A DNA stretch of 32,670 nucleotides from Armatimonadota bacterium (GCA_029907315.1 JARYME010000026.1:1-32670); one strand, 5' to 3'. Shown: positions 8,012-16,875, numbered from the stretch's first letter. The notes: generated by a model not told the origin, from the letters alone. Numbers and translations: made by a program.

Positions 8012-9012
8012 TGTCTGAGCTGCGATGGCACCCGATACTGGAAGAGTGGGTAATTACCGCGACGCATAGGATGGATCGCACATTCCTGCCGCCTGATGAT
8101 TTTTGTCCGCTGTGTCCCACCAGATCCGAGGAGTATCCGACTGAAATCCCAGCGCAGGACTACGAGATAGTCACGTTTGAGAATCGGTTTCCTTCGTTAC
8201 AGCACCCTCCTCCTAAGCCTGCGGTACGAGACTCAGAGCTCTACAAGGTTCGACCTGCCGACGGCATCTGCGAAGTGTTGTGCTACACATCTAGACATAC
8301 AGGCACACTGACCGACGCAACAGTCAACGAGATAAGAAACCTTGTCGAAGTGTGGGCTGACCGCTTCAGGGAACTCGGCTCCAAGGACTTCATAGACTAC
8401 GTGCTTATTTTCGAGAACAAGGGCACCGTGATAGGGGTAACGCTTACACACCCTCACGGGCAGATATATGCGTTTCCATTCGTCCCGCCTAAGATTCAGA
8501 GGGAACTCCAGTCGGCTTCGAAGCATATGGCCACAACTGGCAGGTGTCTGTTCTGCGACATCATCAAAGAGGAAGTCGCTGACGGGCGCAGAATAGTCGT
8601 GGAAAACAATTCTTTCATCGCTGTGGTGCCATTTTTTGCAAGGTTTCCGTATGAAGTGTATGTGTTTCCGAAACGGCACCACCAAACCATGTTGACACTC
8701 GACGATAACGAGCGCTGCGATCTTGCCGGTATACTGAAAGCTGTGCTTCTAAAATACGATAACCTGTGGGGCATTTCGATGCCTTACATGATGATTATGC
8801 ACCAGGCGCCTACGGACGGTCGCGACTACGGCTATTATCACTATCACATAGAGTTTCATCCGCCGCATCGAACTAAGGATAAACTAAAATATCTTGCCGG
8901 CTGCGAAACTGGAGCCGGCACATACATAGTCGACGCGCTGCCGGAAGAAACGGCTGCTAAACTGCGTGAAGCTGAACCGAGCACGATGAACAACACATTT
9001 CTCGAAATGTGA
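8011..9012 (+). CDS. galT: Galactose-1-phosphate uridylyltransferase
   Basis: GalT exchanges UMP between UDP-glucose and galactose-1-phosphate in the Leloir pathway (cytoplasm). The sequence shows the active-site motif HPHGQ at residues 147-151, in which the second His carries the uridylyl group. It also shows the N-terminal zinc pair Cys32/Cys35 (CPLC), FENRFPSL at 56-63, and the second HIT-like half with HYHIEFHPPHR. The length of 333 residues is usual for the family. ATG 8011 overlaps the stop of the small upstream gene by one base and has GGAGG 10 bases upstream. galK lies 1.6 kb downstream in the same direction, with only a radical SAM gene between. No galE or galM is present in the window. 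Confidence 0.92.
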   Translation: MSELRWHPILEEWVITATHRMDRTFLPPDDFCPLCPTRSEEYPTEIPAQDYEIVTFENRFPSLQHPPPKPAVRDSELYKVRPADGICEVLCYTSRHTGTLTDATVNEIRNLVEVWADRFRELGSKDFIDYVLIFENKGTVIGVTLTHPHGQIYAFPFVPPKIQRELQSASKHMATTGRCLFCDIIKEEVADGRRIVVENNSFIAVVPFFARFPYEVYVFPKRHHQTMLTLDDNERCDLAGILKAVLLKYDNLWGISMPYMMIMHQAPTDGRDYGYYHYHIEFHPPHRTKDKLKYLAGCETGAGTYIVDALPEETAAKLREAEPSTMNNTFLEM

Positions 9013-9114
9013 GGGAAGAATTTTCCTCCTACCAGGTGTAGCCGAATCGAGCTGTCGAACGCTTTTGGTAGTTCCGAAAGATGGTTTAAGTAGCCAGTGA
9101 AGGGGTGGTAAGAG

Positions 9115-10617
9115 GTGTCTCGAATTAAGAAAGTTGCACTTATCGAACCGCGAGCCCCAGGATATCACGTCTATAGTCGAATTGCGCTTCCGCGGTTGGG
9201 GCTTCCGCTAATAGGCGCTATGCTGAAGCAGCGCGGTATTGATGTAACCGTGTACTGTCAGGACTTCGTGGATATCGACTATTCAGACGTGCTGAGCTCT
9301 GACCTTGTGGGGATATCGACAACCACGTCAACTGCTCCCGAGGGCTACCGCATTGCCCAACGCATAAGAGAAGCAGGTATACCTGTCGTGATGGGAGGGT
9401 CACACGTTACATTCCTCCCCGACGAAGCCCTTCAGTACGCAGACTTCTGCGTGCGGGGAGAGGGCGAATACACAATGTTGGAGCTCGTTGACGCGATAGA
9501 ATCCGGCTCCGGGTTTGGAAACATCGCCGGATTATCCTACCGAATAGGAGACGAAATCCGCCACAATCCGCCGCGGGAGCTCGTTCAAGATCTTGACGCC
9601 CTTCCATTTCCGGATCTTTCGCTGATAAGAGGACGCGAGAAGATGGGCATTACCCCCATTGCCACCTCCAGAGGATGTCCTTACAACTGCAACTTCTGTA
9701 GCGTGATCAAGATGTTCGGCAGGGGGTACCGGCAGCGAAGCGTCGACAGCGTAATAGAAGAGCTCAGATACCTACAACCCGAAACGGTATTCTTTTATGA
9801 CGACAACTTTGCCGGCAACCGCGAGCGGGCAAAAGCTCTACTGGAACGTATGTTGTCCGAAGGATTGACGCCTTATTGGACTGCGCAGGTGCGGGTGGAC
9901 ATCGCACGCGACAGAGAGCTGCTTGCGCTTATGAAACGCAGCAATTGCTATATTCTGTACATCGGCCTGGAATCGGTTAATCCGGCGACACTGCAGGAGT
10001 TCAACAAGAAGCAAAGCGTAGAAGAAATCATCGAAGCGGTCCGCATCATCCACGAACACGGCATCATGATTCACGGCATGTTCGTATTTGGCGCGGAGCA
10101 CGACGATGTGAGTGATCTGCGCGCCGCAGCAAACTTCGCGCTGCGTACAGGGATAGACACCGTGCAGTTTATGATTCTTACACCCTTGCCCGGAACGGCT
10201 TACTTTGATCAAATGGAGCGCGAGGGCAGGTTGCTAACGCGGGAGTGGCATCTTTACGATGGGCAGCATGTGGTATTCCAGCCGGCTCAGATGAGCCCCT
10301 ACGAATTGCAAAAGGAAACATTCAAGGCGATGAGGCGGTTCTACAGCATCTACGAGTGCGTCAAGATGTTTGCACCGCCGCAGTTTCTCCGCTTTATGCT
10401 CAAGCTCAACTTCAACTTACTGAGAGGCAAGTGGCAGGACGCCAGGTTGCAAATGCGGGTTGCGCTTCGGAGATGGTTCTACCGAGCCTATGGCCATGTA
10501 CTAATCAAGCGTTGGGAAGCTGCCAACAAAGACTTCGGTGAAAAGATCAGAATGCTGGCCGAAAAGGCCCGCTCTATGGGCGCAGCCAAACAAACGAGCG
10601 TGGGAAAGGCAAAGTGA
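9115..10617 (+). CDS. B12-binding radical SAM protein
   Basis: The first 150 residues form a cobalamin-binding Rossmann-like domain (GLPLIGAMLKQRGIDV, DLVGISTTTST, VVMGGSHVTF, VRGEGEYT). The radical SAM domain follows, with the cluster motif Cys188-x3-Cys192-x2-Cys195 (SRGCPYNCNFCS). The C-terminal part is basic and helical, as in BchE- and HpnJ-like enzymes that modify lipids or tetrapyrroles. The family carries out methylation or ring rearrangement using a 5'-deoxyadenosyl radical. The GTG start has AAGGGGTGG upstream at good spacing. Its stop overlaps the galK start by one base (TGATG, or four bases if GTG 10614 is used), so it is coupled to galK. Substrate unknown; the position suggests a sugar or glycolipid, but this is inference. 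Confidence 0.85.
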   Translation: MSRIKKVALIEPRAPGYHVYSRIALPRLGLPLIGAMLKQRGIDVTVYCQDFVDIDYSDVLSSDLVGISTTTSTAPEGYRIAQRIREAGIPVVMGGSHVTFLPDEALQYADFCVRGEGEYTMLELVDAIESGSGFGNIAGLSYRIGDEIRHNPPRELVQDLDALPFPDLSLIRGREKMGITPIATSRGCPYNCNFCSVIKMFGRGYRQRSVDSVIEELRYLQPETVFFYDDNFAGNRERAKALLERMLSEGLTPYWTAQVRVDIARDRELLALMKRSNCYILYIGLESVNPATLQEFNKKQSVEEIIEAVRIIHEHGIMIHGMFVFGAEHDDVSDLRAAANFALRTGIDTVQFMILTPLPGTAYFDQMEREGRLLTREWHLYDGQHVVFQPAQMSPYELQKETFKAMRRFYSIYECVKMFAPPQFLRFMLKLNFNLLRGKWQDARLQMRVALRRWFYRAYGHVLIKRWEAANKDFGEKIRMLAEKARSMGAAKQTSVGKAK

Positions 10618-11783
10618 TGACACAAGAGAGAGTTAAGGAAGTTACAGATCACTTCCGGAGGGTTTTCGGCAGCGAACCGCAGAGAATAGTCAGAGCTCCG
10701 GGGCGCGTCGAGCTCTTGGGGAATCACACCGACTACAACGAGGGTTTCGTGCTTCCGGCAGCCCTAGACCTAGACGTTATGGCGGCGGGAAGCTTGCGCA
10801 ACGACGATCTGGTGTCGGCTTACTCAGCGAACTTCGACACCCTTGTAGAGTTTCCTCTTTCCCGAATCGAAAAAGATCTTGTGAATACCTGGTCGAACTA
10901 CGTAAGAGGCGTACTGAAGTTCTTGGGTGAATCCGGTGTTCGGCTCCAAGGGGTCAACATGGCAATCAGCGGCAACGTGCCGGTCGGATCGGGGCTGTCG
11001 AGTTCAGCAGCAATCGAAATGGCGGTCGGTTTCCTGATGCAGGCGCTTGTCGGATTTGAGATGTCCGGTCCAGACCTCGCCTTAATCGGTCAGCGGGCTG
11101 AAAACGAGTTTGTCGGCGTAAGCACCGGGATAATGGACCAGTTCGTTTCACGACTCGGCAAGAAGGACCATGCGCTTTTTCTGGACTGTCGCACGCTGTG
11201 CTATGAGCACGTGCCGCTTGAGACAAGGTCTATAAAGATAGTCGTGTGTGATACTATGAAGCGCCGCGGGCTCGTAGACAGCGAGTACGATCAGAGGCGC
11301 GCACAGTGCGAGGAGGCCGTGCGGCTACTCAGCCAATGGATTCCTAATGTGCGAGCACTCCGAGATGTGAGCAAGGGTGACTTCGAACTGTATAAGGACA
11401 GACTGCCCGAAGTGATACGCAAGCGCGCGCAGCACGTCATATACGAAAATGAGCGGGTACTTAAAAGCCGAGAGGTGCTCAACGCCGGAGACTATGAATC
11501 TTTCGCTAGGCTCTTGGATGAGTGCCACGAATCGGCGCGAGATCTCTACGAAGTCAGTTGCGCCGAGTTAGACACGATGGTGGAGATTTGTCGACAGGCG
11601 CCAGGGGCGATGTGCGCGAGGCTGACGGGAGCAGGGTTTGGCGGCTGCACGGTCAGCCTTGTTCGCGATGAGCACGTCGACGCGTTCGTGAACGCGGTTA
11701 AGACGGGTTACGCTGAACGCACCGGTGTAACACCTGCAATCTACGTTTGCACGGCGGAGGACGGCGCTAGCATTGTTCAGTAG
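10617..11783 (+). CDS. galK: Galactokinase
   Basis: GalK phosphorylates galactose at C1 with ATP, the first committed Leloir step (cytoplasm). It is a GHMP kinase with all three hallmarks: the galactokinase signature GRVELLGNHTDYNEGFVLPA near the N-terminus, the ATP-binding loop VPVGSGLSSSAA near residue 122, and the C-terminal TGAGFGGCTVSLV. The length (388 residues) is normal. ATG 10617 is preferred because AAAGG lies 7 bases upstream; GTG 10614 is an alternative adding one residue. The start overlaps the radical SAM stop codon, so the two are translationally coupled. With galT nearby this is one functional unit. Confidence 0.93.
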   Translation: MTQERVKEVTDHFRRVFGSEPQRIVRAPGRVELLGNHTDYNEGFVLPAALDLDVMAAGSLRNDDLVSAYSANFDTLVEFPLSRIEKDLVNTWSNYVRGVLKFLGESGVRLQGVNMAISGNVPVGSGLSSSAAIEMAVGFLMQALVGFEMSGPDLALIGQRAENEFVGVSTGIMDQFVSRLGKKDHALFLDCRTLCYEHVPLETRSIKIVVCDTMKRRGLVDSEYDQRRAQCEEAVRLLSQWIPNVRALRDVSKGDFELYKDRLPEVIRKRAQHVIYENERVLKSREVLNAGDYESFARLLDECHESARDLYEVSCAELDTMVEICRQAPGAMCARLTGAGFGGCTVSLVRDEHVDAFVNAVKTGYAERTGVTPAIYVCTAEDGASIVQ

Positions 11784-11852
11784 GGTTCGTCTGCGGTTCC
11801 TTAGTAGGTTCTTTACTCTCGGTTCACGCGGTCCAATGAGAGGTGAACAGCG

Positions 11853-12383
11853 GTGAACTGCAGGAAGTGCGGTGCTGAGCTTCACCCTGAACAAAAAGTC
11901 TGTATACAGTGCGGTGAAGTAACGGCTGCAGGCGGCAAATTCGATGTCGAGGAGGAGCGTGCCTGGCGTCCGACACCTCGACAACTGCAAGCAGCCGGCG
12001 GGCTGGCTGCGCTTTTGATCCTGATTTTCGTGTTTTACAAAGCACTCCACGTAGTGCCGCCCGATGTAGTTGCAAAGAATTGGTTCGAGGCTATGCTTTC
12101 GCGCAGCTATGCGGCGGCAGACGATCACGTCACTACCTCGTTCCAGCAGGATTTGAGCGCTAGAATGATGGATATGCGCGCACTTGCCGAAACGTGGATC
12201 GAGGACATAACCGCCAACAATGCAAAATACACATTCAGCCCTCCCGAATTTGACAATTCAGCCAGCCCTCGTAAGGCTCGAATCATGATCACTATCCAAT
12301 CTCCTGACGGCCAAATTGTGCGGCAGGTCCTGCTGGATATGATCAAAATCGGTAGGCGGTGGAAGATAGATAGAGCGCTATAG
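11853..12383 (+). CDS. Zinc-ribbon membrane protein with C-terminal NTF2-like domain
   Basis: The 176-residue protein starts with a zinc ribbon (MNCRKCGAE...VCIQCGE, two CxxC pairs at residues 3-6 and 17-20). A short acidic and basic linker follows, then one transmembrane helix (about residues 50-66, GGLAALLILIFVFYKAL). The C-terminal region of about 105 residues has the pattern of DUF4878/NTF2-like extracytoplasmic domains: a helix with WFEAMLSRSYAAADDHV, then strands ending with RRWKIDRAL. The GTG start has GAGAGGTG 7 bases upstream. It stands 69 bases after galK and 129 bases before pyrK and may be its own transcript. The topology is a guess: ribbon inside, C-terminal domain outside. Function unknown. 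Confidence 0.7.
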   Translation: MNCRKCGAELHPEQKVCIQCGEVTAAGGKFDVEEERAWRPTPRQLQAAGGLAALLILIFVFYKALHVVPPDVVAKNWFEAMLSRSYAAADDHVTTSFQQDLSARMMDMRALAETWIEDITANNAKYTFSPPEFDNSASPRKARIMITIQSPDGQIVRQVLLDMIKIGRRWKIDRAL

Positions 12384-12512
12384 ACTGAGCAGAATACCCT
12401 GCGACCGTCCCCCAATCGCCAATGTTTACGCGCAGCCACCCATTCGCACCGATTCCCAAAGCAAATAGAGTTGCAGGACCCACATAAGCCTCTGCAGAAT
12501 ACTCTTGGCAGT

Positions 12513-13346
12513 ATGAAGGGCGTTTATGAGTGCAAGGTCGTAGCAAACACCGCCGAAGCACCTGACATCTCCCGACTCGTGTTGTCCTGCCCACAGATTG
12601 CTCGTGAGGCGGAAGCCGGCCAGTTCGTAAATGTTCGCGTGTCGGTTATGTCCGACCCGCTGCTTCGAAGGCCGTTTTCGATTGAATGCGTGAACCTCGA
12701 CGAAGGCACGTTTTCATTACTATACGTCATCAGAGGTAAGGCGACGAGGCTGCTTGCAGACGTGGCACCCGGTGAAATGCTGAGCGTTGTGGGCCCGCTC
12801 GGCAAGCCCTTCGATGTCGGTTGCTCGGATGACGCAGTGCACGTTCTTGTTGCGGGAGGGTGCGGAGTCGCACCGATACATTTCCTATGCTCCTCGCTGG
12901 TCGGTAAATTTGGGGTCGACAGGGTAGTCGTGCTGGTCGGAGCGCAGACGAAATCGGCTGTGCTCTGCGAAAATGATTTTCGTGCGCTTGGCGTTAATCC
13001 TCTGTTCTCCACAAACGACGGCACTTACGGCGCCAAGGGTCTCGTGACGGACATGTTGTCGGATTACTTCTCGACTCTTCCCACCGGTCAAAACACTGCA
13101 GGCGTGCGTGTGTACGCCTGCGGACCCCGAGATATGCTCAAAGAGGTCGCTCGGATTTCGCGTGAAGCACAGGTTCAAAGCTGTCAGGTGTCACTGGAAA
13201 ACGTTATGGCGTGCGGAATCGGGGTGTGCCTTGGCTGCGTCCAGAAAATAAAATGTGACTCTTGTGGAACCCCAGACGAATGGCTGTATAAGCGAGTATG
13301 CACCGAAGGTCCCGTGTTTGAAGCCGGCGAGGTCATATGGGAATAA
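12513..13346 (+). CDS. pyrK: Dihydroorotate dehydrogenase B electron-transfer subunit
   Basis: PyrK carries electrons from the PyrD flavin to NAD+ in de novo pyrimidine synthesis. The FAD-binding motif RRPFSIE, the NAD-binding [11 protein letters not shown], and the C-terminal [2Fe-2S] cysteines ([11 protein letters not shown] ... RVCTEGPVF) are all present in order. An extra Cys pair (KCDSCG) is inserted between the third and fourth cluster cysteines. About 278 residues from ATG 12513, which is in frame with a TTG at 12471; neither start has a clear ribosome binding site, and conservation begins at KGVYECKVV, favouring 12513. Its last 10 bases overlap pyrD. Confidence 0.9.
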   Translation: MKGVYECKVVANTAEAPDISRLVLSCPQIAREAEAGQFVNVRVSVMSDPLLRRPFSIECVNLDEGTFSLLYVIRGKATRLLADVAPGEMLSVVGPLGKPFDVGCSDDAVHVLVAGGCGVAPIHFLCSSLVGKFGVDRVVVLVGAQTKSAVLCENDFRALGVNPLFSTNDGTYGAKGLVTDMLSDYFSTLPTGQNTAGVRVYACGPRDMLKEVARISREAQVQSCQVSLENVMACGIGVCLGCVQKIKCDSCGTPDEWLYKRVCTEGPVFEAGEVIWE

Positions 13347-14299
13347 ACGAACAAAAGCATTCAGGAAACTGCCAATTTGGAAACGGTTCCCCGCCGCGTT
13401 TAGCGGTACGCATAGGCCGCATCGAAATGAAGAACCCTGTTACCGTTGCCTCCGGCACGTTCGGCTTCGGCCAGGAAATGGCTGAGTTTTATGATTTGTC
13501 GAGGCTGGGCGCAATCACGGTGAAGGGCACATCGCTCCATCCCTGGCGTGGTAACGACTATCCGCGCACTGTAGAGACGCCTTCAGGCCTTCTAAACGCT
13601 ATAGGACTGCAGAACGACGGCGTGGATTCATTGATCAACGAAAAGCTACCTTTTCTCAGACAGTTCGACGTACCTGTTATCGTGAACGTGGTGGGACACA
13701 CCGTCGAAGAATATGCAGAGGTGGCTGCTCGCTTGGACGATGCCGAAGGCGTGCACGGTTTGGAGCTCAACATCTCGTGCCCGAATGTCAAGGAAGGATG
13801 CTTGGCTTTTGGATCCACACCGCAAGGGGCTGCGGAGGTCGTGGCTGCCGTTCGGCGAAGAACTAAGCTGACGCTCATCACTAAACTCTCGCCAAACGTC
13901 GGAAACATCGTCGAAATCGCAAGGGCCGCCGTGGACGCTGGTAGCGATGCGCTATCGCTGATCAACACCCTGCTAGGTACGGCGATCGACCCCTGGACTA
14001 GAACGTTTCGTCTTGCGAACAAAACCGGCGGGCTCTCCGGTCCGGCGATAAAACCGGTGGCGCTCAGAATGGTTTGGGAGGTGGCTCAAAGCGTTGACGT
14101 TCCTATTATCGGCATGGGTGGGATTATGAACGCGCTCGACGCGGTCGAATTCCTACTCGCGGGGGCGAGGGCTGTGGCGGTCGGCACGGCAAATTTCGTT
14201 AACCCGATGGCTGCTGTTGAGGTGATCGACGGCATCGCAGAGTACCTGCAGACTATGGGTATTTCAGACGTTAACGAGATAGTCGGAAGCGTCGCCTAG
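13337..14299 (+). CDS. pyrD: Dihydroorotate dehydrogenase B catalytic subunit
   Basis: This is the FMN-containing class 1B enzyme that oxidises dihydroorotate to orotate with PyrK. Recognisable motifs are [33 protein letters not shown], the active-site loop [10 protein letters not shown] (Cys148 as general base), and the C-terminal FMN phosphate site [20 protein letters not shown]. It has 320 residues. The first 20 (to GSPP) are an unconserved extension before the usual RLAVRIG start of the family. ATG 13337 has GAGG upstream inside pyrK, and overlaps pyrK by 10 bases. The overlap and the pairing with PyrK make the 1B assignment firm. Confidence 0.93.
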   Translation: MGINEQKHSGNCQFGNGSPPRLAVRIGRIEMKNPVTVASGTFGFGQEMAEFYDLSRLGAITVKGTSLHPWRGNDYPRTVETPSGLLNAIGLQNDGVDSLINEKLPFLRQFDVPVIVNVVGHTVEEYAEVAARLDDAEGVHGLELNISCPNVKEGCLAFGSTPQGAAEVVAAVRRRTKLTLITKLSPNVGNIVEIARAAVDAGSDALSLINTLLGTAIDPWTRTFRLANKTGGLSGPAIKPVALRMVWEVAQSVDVPIIGMGGIMNALDAVEFLLAGARAVAVGTANFVNPMAAVEVIDGIAEYLQTMGISDVNEIVGSVA

Positions 14300-14415
14300 T
14301 CACCGCAGCCGCGGCGTGTTTTGAACCCTTGCCGATGGGGGTAAGTTAAGGCTAACACAGCGATGCCGTTTGGCTCAAAGCTGATTATAGGACGAAAAAG
14401 GAGGACAGAAAGGCA

Positions 14416-14817
14416 ATGCCTGCATTTTCAGATCCGTTCTACGGAAATGTACCACCTAAGAAACTCACATTAGGCGAACTAATCAGGGCTATCAGGCTCA
14501 ACATCGCCGCCGAGGAGGAAGCGGCCGCGGTTTACGAAGCTCACGCTGAGGCGACCGACAATCCCCTCGCGCGAAAAGTTCTCTTGGACATTGCCAATGA
14601 GGAGAGGGTCCACGTCGGCGAGTTCGTAGAGCTCTTGGATATCCTGACTAAACAAGAAGAGAAGGCTTGGATGGAGCAAGGGTACGAAGAAGTTCGAGAG
14701 CTTGCCGAAGAGGTCGCTAGGGGAGATGTGGAACCCGCAAGTCCTGCGGAAAAGGCTGCAGAAGCGAGCGGTGCAGCGGGTGAACAGACCACTATCGGGT
14801 CTCTGAAGGAGGATTAA
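14416..14817 (+). CDS. Encapsulated ferritin-like cargo protein
   Basis: This 133-residue protein is the iron-storage cargo of the adjacent encapsulin. Two helices (about residues 17-46 and 50-80) carry the ferroxidase ligands expected for the EncFtn type: a Glu cluster at 33-35 and the ExxH pair Glu63/His66. The family assembles as a ring of dimers to complete its diiron site. After a charged third helix and an Ala/Glu/Pro-rich linker (about 104-124), the C-terminus TTIGSLKED (residues 125-133) matches the canonical family 1 encapsulin targeting peptide that docks cargo to the inner shell wall. AAGGAGG (14398-14404) precedes the ATG at a spacing of 11 bases. The shell gene starts 2 bases after its stop. 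No convincing promoter was found in the 116 bases upstream. Confidence 0.9.
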   Translation: MPAFSDPFYGNVPPKKLTLGELIRAIRLNIAAEEEAAAVYEAHAEATDNPLARKVLLDIANEERVHVGEFVELLDILTKQEEKAWMEQGYEEVRELAEEVARGDVEPASPAEKAAEASGAAGEQTTIGSLKED

Positions 14818-14819
14818 CC

Positions 14820-15626
14820 ATGGCAAACAAGTTTCTCGGTCGTGAAGATGCGCCTATTGAGGAAAAGACGTGGAAAGCTTTGGACGAGGCGGTCATAAGA
14901 ACCGTAAAGGCTCAGCTGTCCGGTAGAAGACTGCTTGAGATCGAGGGTCCCTTCGGTCTTCACACAAAGTCCGTCCCCTTGGAAGACGCTGTGATCGAGG
15001 ACGGCAAGGTGAGCGTTTATGCAGCGCGTGTGTTGCCTGTTCCATTGATGCAAACGACGTTCACACTCTCAGCTCGCGACCTTGCTGCGTTCGAGAAAAC
15101 GGGCTTCGCATTTGATTGCAAAGAAGTGGTTGATGCAGCAGCGGCGATTGCCCAGGCCGAAGACGTACTGGTGTTCGAGGGTAGCAAGACCTTGGGCATA
15201 GAGGGTTTACTAACTGCAAAAGGTACTGCGTCAGTCAAACTGAGCAGCTGGCAAGACGTGGGTGCGGCTGCCAACGACATAATCAAAGCCGTAACCGCCT
15301 TGGATGAGGCGGGCTTCCATGGACCATATGCTCTCGCACTGGCACCGAGTTTGTACAACCTGCTTCAGCGGGTGTATCCTCACGGGAACCTTACCGAAGC
15401 TCAGCACATTCAAAGCATAGTAGGAAGCAAGGTCATCAAGGCACCGGCTCTCAAGCAAGGAGGAGTGCTTATAGCTTCGGGCAAACAGTTCGCGTCCCTG
15501 GTTTTGGCCCAGGATTTGATGGTCGGGTTCATCGGCCCAACCGGTTCCGGCTTTGAGTTCCAGTTGTCGGAAAGCTTGGTGCCGCGGATAAAGGTTCCGT
15601 CTTCCATCTGCGTGCTCAAACCTTGA
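14820..15626 (+). CDS. Family 1 encapsulin shell protein
   Basis: The protein (268 residues) has the length and sequence of HK97-fold encapsulins of the Linocin_M18 family, which self-assemble into a protein nanocompartment in the cytoplasm. Visible signatures are the N-terminal REDAPIEEKTWKALDEAV, RRLLEIEGPFGLHTKSVPL, the DCKEVVDAAAAIAQAED region, GIEGLL, GPYALALAPSLYNLL, and the C-terminal LAQDLMVGFIGPTGSGFEFQLSES with E-loop-like tail. The size is that of T=1 (60-subunit) shells such as the Thermotoga maritima one. ATG 14820 lies 2 bases after the cargo stop with GGAGG (within 14808-14812) as ribosome binding site, so cargo and shell are one operon. Iron storage and protection from oxidative stress is the known role of this pair. 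Confidence 0.93.
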   Translation: MANKFLGREDAPIEEKTWKALDEAVIRTVKAQLSGRRLLEIEGPFGLHTKSVPLEDAVIEDGKVSVYAARVLPVPLMQTTFTLSARDLAAFEKTGFAFDCKEVVDAAAAIAQAEDVLVFEGSKTLGIEGLLTAKGTASVKLSSWQDVGAAANDIIKAVTALDEAGFHGPYALALAPSLYNLLQRVYPHGNLTEAQHIQSIVGSKVIKAPALKQGGVLIASGKQFASLVLAQDLMVGFIGPTGSGFEFQLSESLVPRIKVPSSICVLKP

Positions 15627-15637
15627 CAACACTTGCT

Positions 15638-15710
15638 GCACGGCCTGCGGACGTGACACTGCACGGAACCGAAAGGGGTTTAGTCGGGGCCGAGAGTCCG
15701 CTGGCCGTGC
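15638..15710. other. Large imperfect hairpin between encapsulin and UroD-like genes
   Basis: GCACGGCCTGCGGAC (15638-15652) pairs with GTCCGCTGGCCGTGC (15696-15710) at 14 of 15 positions, enclosing a 43-base loop. The loop contains a second CTGCACGG, identical to 15636-15643, which could pair with the same 3' arm, and a short AACC/GGTT stem. The 3' arm has no T-run, so it is not a typical intrinsic terminator. It may be a processing or attenuation structure that separates shell expression from the next gene. Confidence 0.5.
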
Positions 15711-15735
15711 CATTCATTTGGGCTGGTGGCAACCC

Positions 15736-16875
15736 TTGAACAGCTACCCTACTCATTCGTCTTTGGCTGTCAACATACGTCCGGTCGTCCCTCGCGATGA
15801 GTATGTCGACTATATGACATTCCGGTCCTGTGCCAGACCGCTTTTCACGGAGCTTTTTGGGCCTCTGGTCGGTCTTAAGGAAGAATGGCAAGCCCAGGGT
15901 GCATCCCCCGAAGAGTTGGATCTCTCAGCGTTTCGCTACCGCGCGCCGATGCGCACAGTTGTCCCAGTGAACACGGGTTGGATAGGTGGAAACGACGAGA
16001 CTGTTCTGGAGGAAACCGGCGATTACGTGATCACCCGCGATAGGATGGGTCGGCGCACGAAGCTCTTCAAGGGCCGTGCGACACTGCCCCTGCCTTTGGA
16101 CTACCCTGTAAAGAGCTTTGATGACTGGCTGAAGATAAAGCGCCACTATTTGTACTGCGATGAGCGTTTCCCGCCTCAGTGGGACAGCAAAGCTTTGAAT
16201 CTGATTGCGCAAGGGTGGGCAACGGTTGTCCGTATACCTGGCGGATTTGACGAGCTTCGCCAACTTATGGGCGAGGAAAACGCCTGCCTAGCCTTTTACG
16301 ACCAGCCGCATCTGGTGCGCGACGTGATAGATACCATCACCGAAACCGCGCTGCGCGTGTTGGACAAGGTGTCCAGTGTCATTCCCATAGACGAGTTGAC
16401 GGTCCACGAGGACCTGGCAGGCAAGAGCGGCCCTCTCATAGGGCCCAATCACTTCGATGAATTCATAGCGCCCTACTATCGCGGCGCCTGGGAGCTGGTT
16501 TCCTCACGAGGCACCAGGCTCTTCAGCCTCGATTCGGACGGCAACATAGAGCCCTTACTGTCTTCGTTCGTGGAAGCCGGGATCAACGTGGTCTACCCAA
16601 TGGAGCCCGCGGCGGGCATGGACATAGTCGCAGTGCGACACCGGTTTGGAACGCGACTCGCATTTATGGGCGGTATAGACAAGCACGTTCTGCGTCGTAA
16701 CCGCGCTGAAATCGAAAGAGAGCTGGAATACAAGATACCACCGATGGTGCATACTGGTGGATGCGTGATTTCCTTGGATCACCGCATTCCCAACGGCACT
16801 CCCTTGGACAACTACAAGTTTTACATCGACAAAGCTTGGGAAATAATGGACCGCGAGTCCGCCACAAAAGACTAA
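15736..16875 (+). CDS. Uroporphyrinogen decarboxylase superfamily protein
   Basis: The 379-residue protein belongs to the UroD/corrinoid-methyltransferase fold. Supporting features are an N-terminal helix with MTFRSCARP, TELFGPLVG, a central HEDLAGKSGPLIGPNHFDEFIAPYYR, FSLDSDGNIEPLLSSF, YPMEPAAGMD, FMGGIDKHVL, and the C-terminal HTGGCVISLDHRIPNG segment. The last resembles the metal-binding end of MtaA/CmuA-like methyltransferases. True HemE residues are not evident, so heme synthesis is unlikely. Start uncertain: TTG 15736 has GGTGG 6 bases upstream; TTG 15718 and ATG 15814 are alternatives. It follows the encapsulin gene by about 110 bases containing a hairpin. A role in corrinoid-linked methyl transfer is possible, but the substrate is unknown. 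Confidence 0.75.
   Translation: MNSYPTHSSLAVNIRPVVPRDEYVDYMTFRSCARPLFTELFGPLVGLKEEWQAQGASPEELDLSAFRYRAPMRTVVPVNTGWIGGNDETVLEETGDYVITRDRMGRRTKLFKGRATLPLPLDYPVKSFDDWLKIKRHYLYCDERFPPQWDSKALNLIAQGWATVVRIPGGFDELRQLMGEENACLAFYDQPHLVRDVIDTITETALRVLDKVSSVIPIDELTVHEDLAGKSGPLIGPNHFDEFIAPYYRGAWELVSSRGTRLFSLDSDGNIEPLLSSFVEAGINVVYPMEPAAGMDIVAVRHRFGTRLAFMGGIDKHVLRRNRAEIERELEYKIPPMVHTGGCVISLDHRIPNGTPLDNYKFYIDKAWEIMDRESATKD

Noticed and set aside
9011-9028. A small hairpin (GAGGGAA/TTTCCTC) at the galT stop
   Set aside because: The stem is seven pairs with a wobble and no T-run follows, so it is not a credible terminator.
12343-12594. A minus-strand frame with an SH3-like stretch (NGWLRVNIGDWG) in the zinc-ribbon/pyrK gap
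   Set aside because: It overlaps both neighbours, has no ribosome binding site, and the resemblance is too short to support a gene or a remnant.
14301-14326. GC-rich sequence followed by TTTT after pyrD, considered as a terminator
   Set aside because: The arms do not pair without mismatches or bulges.
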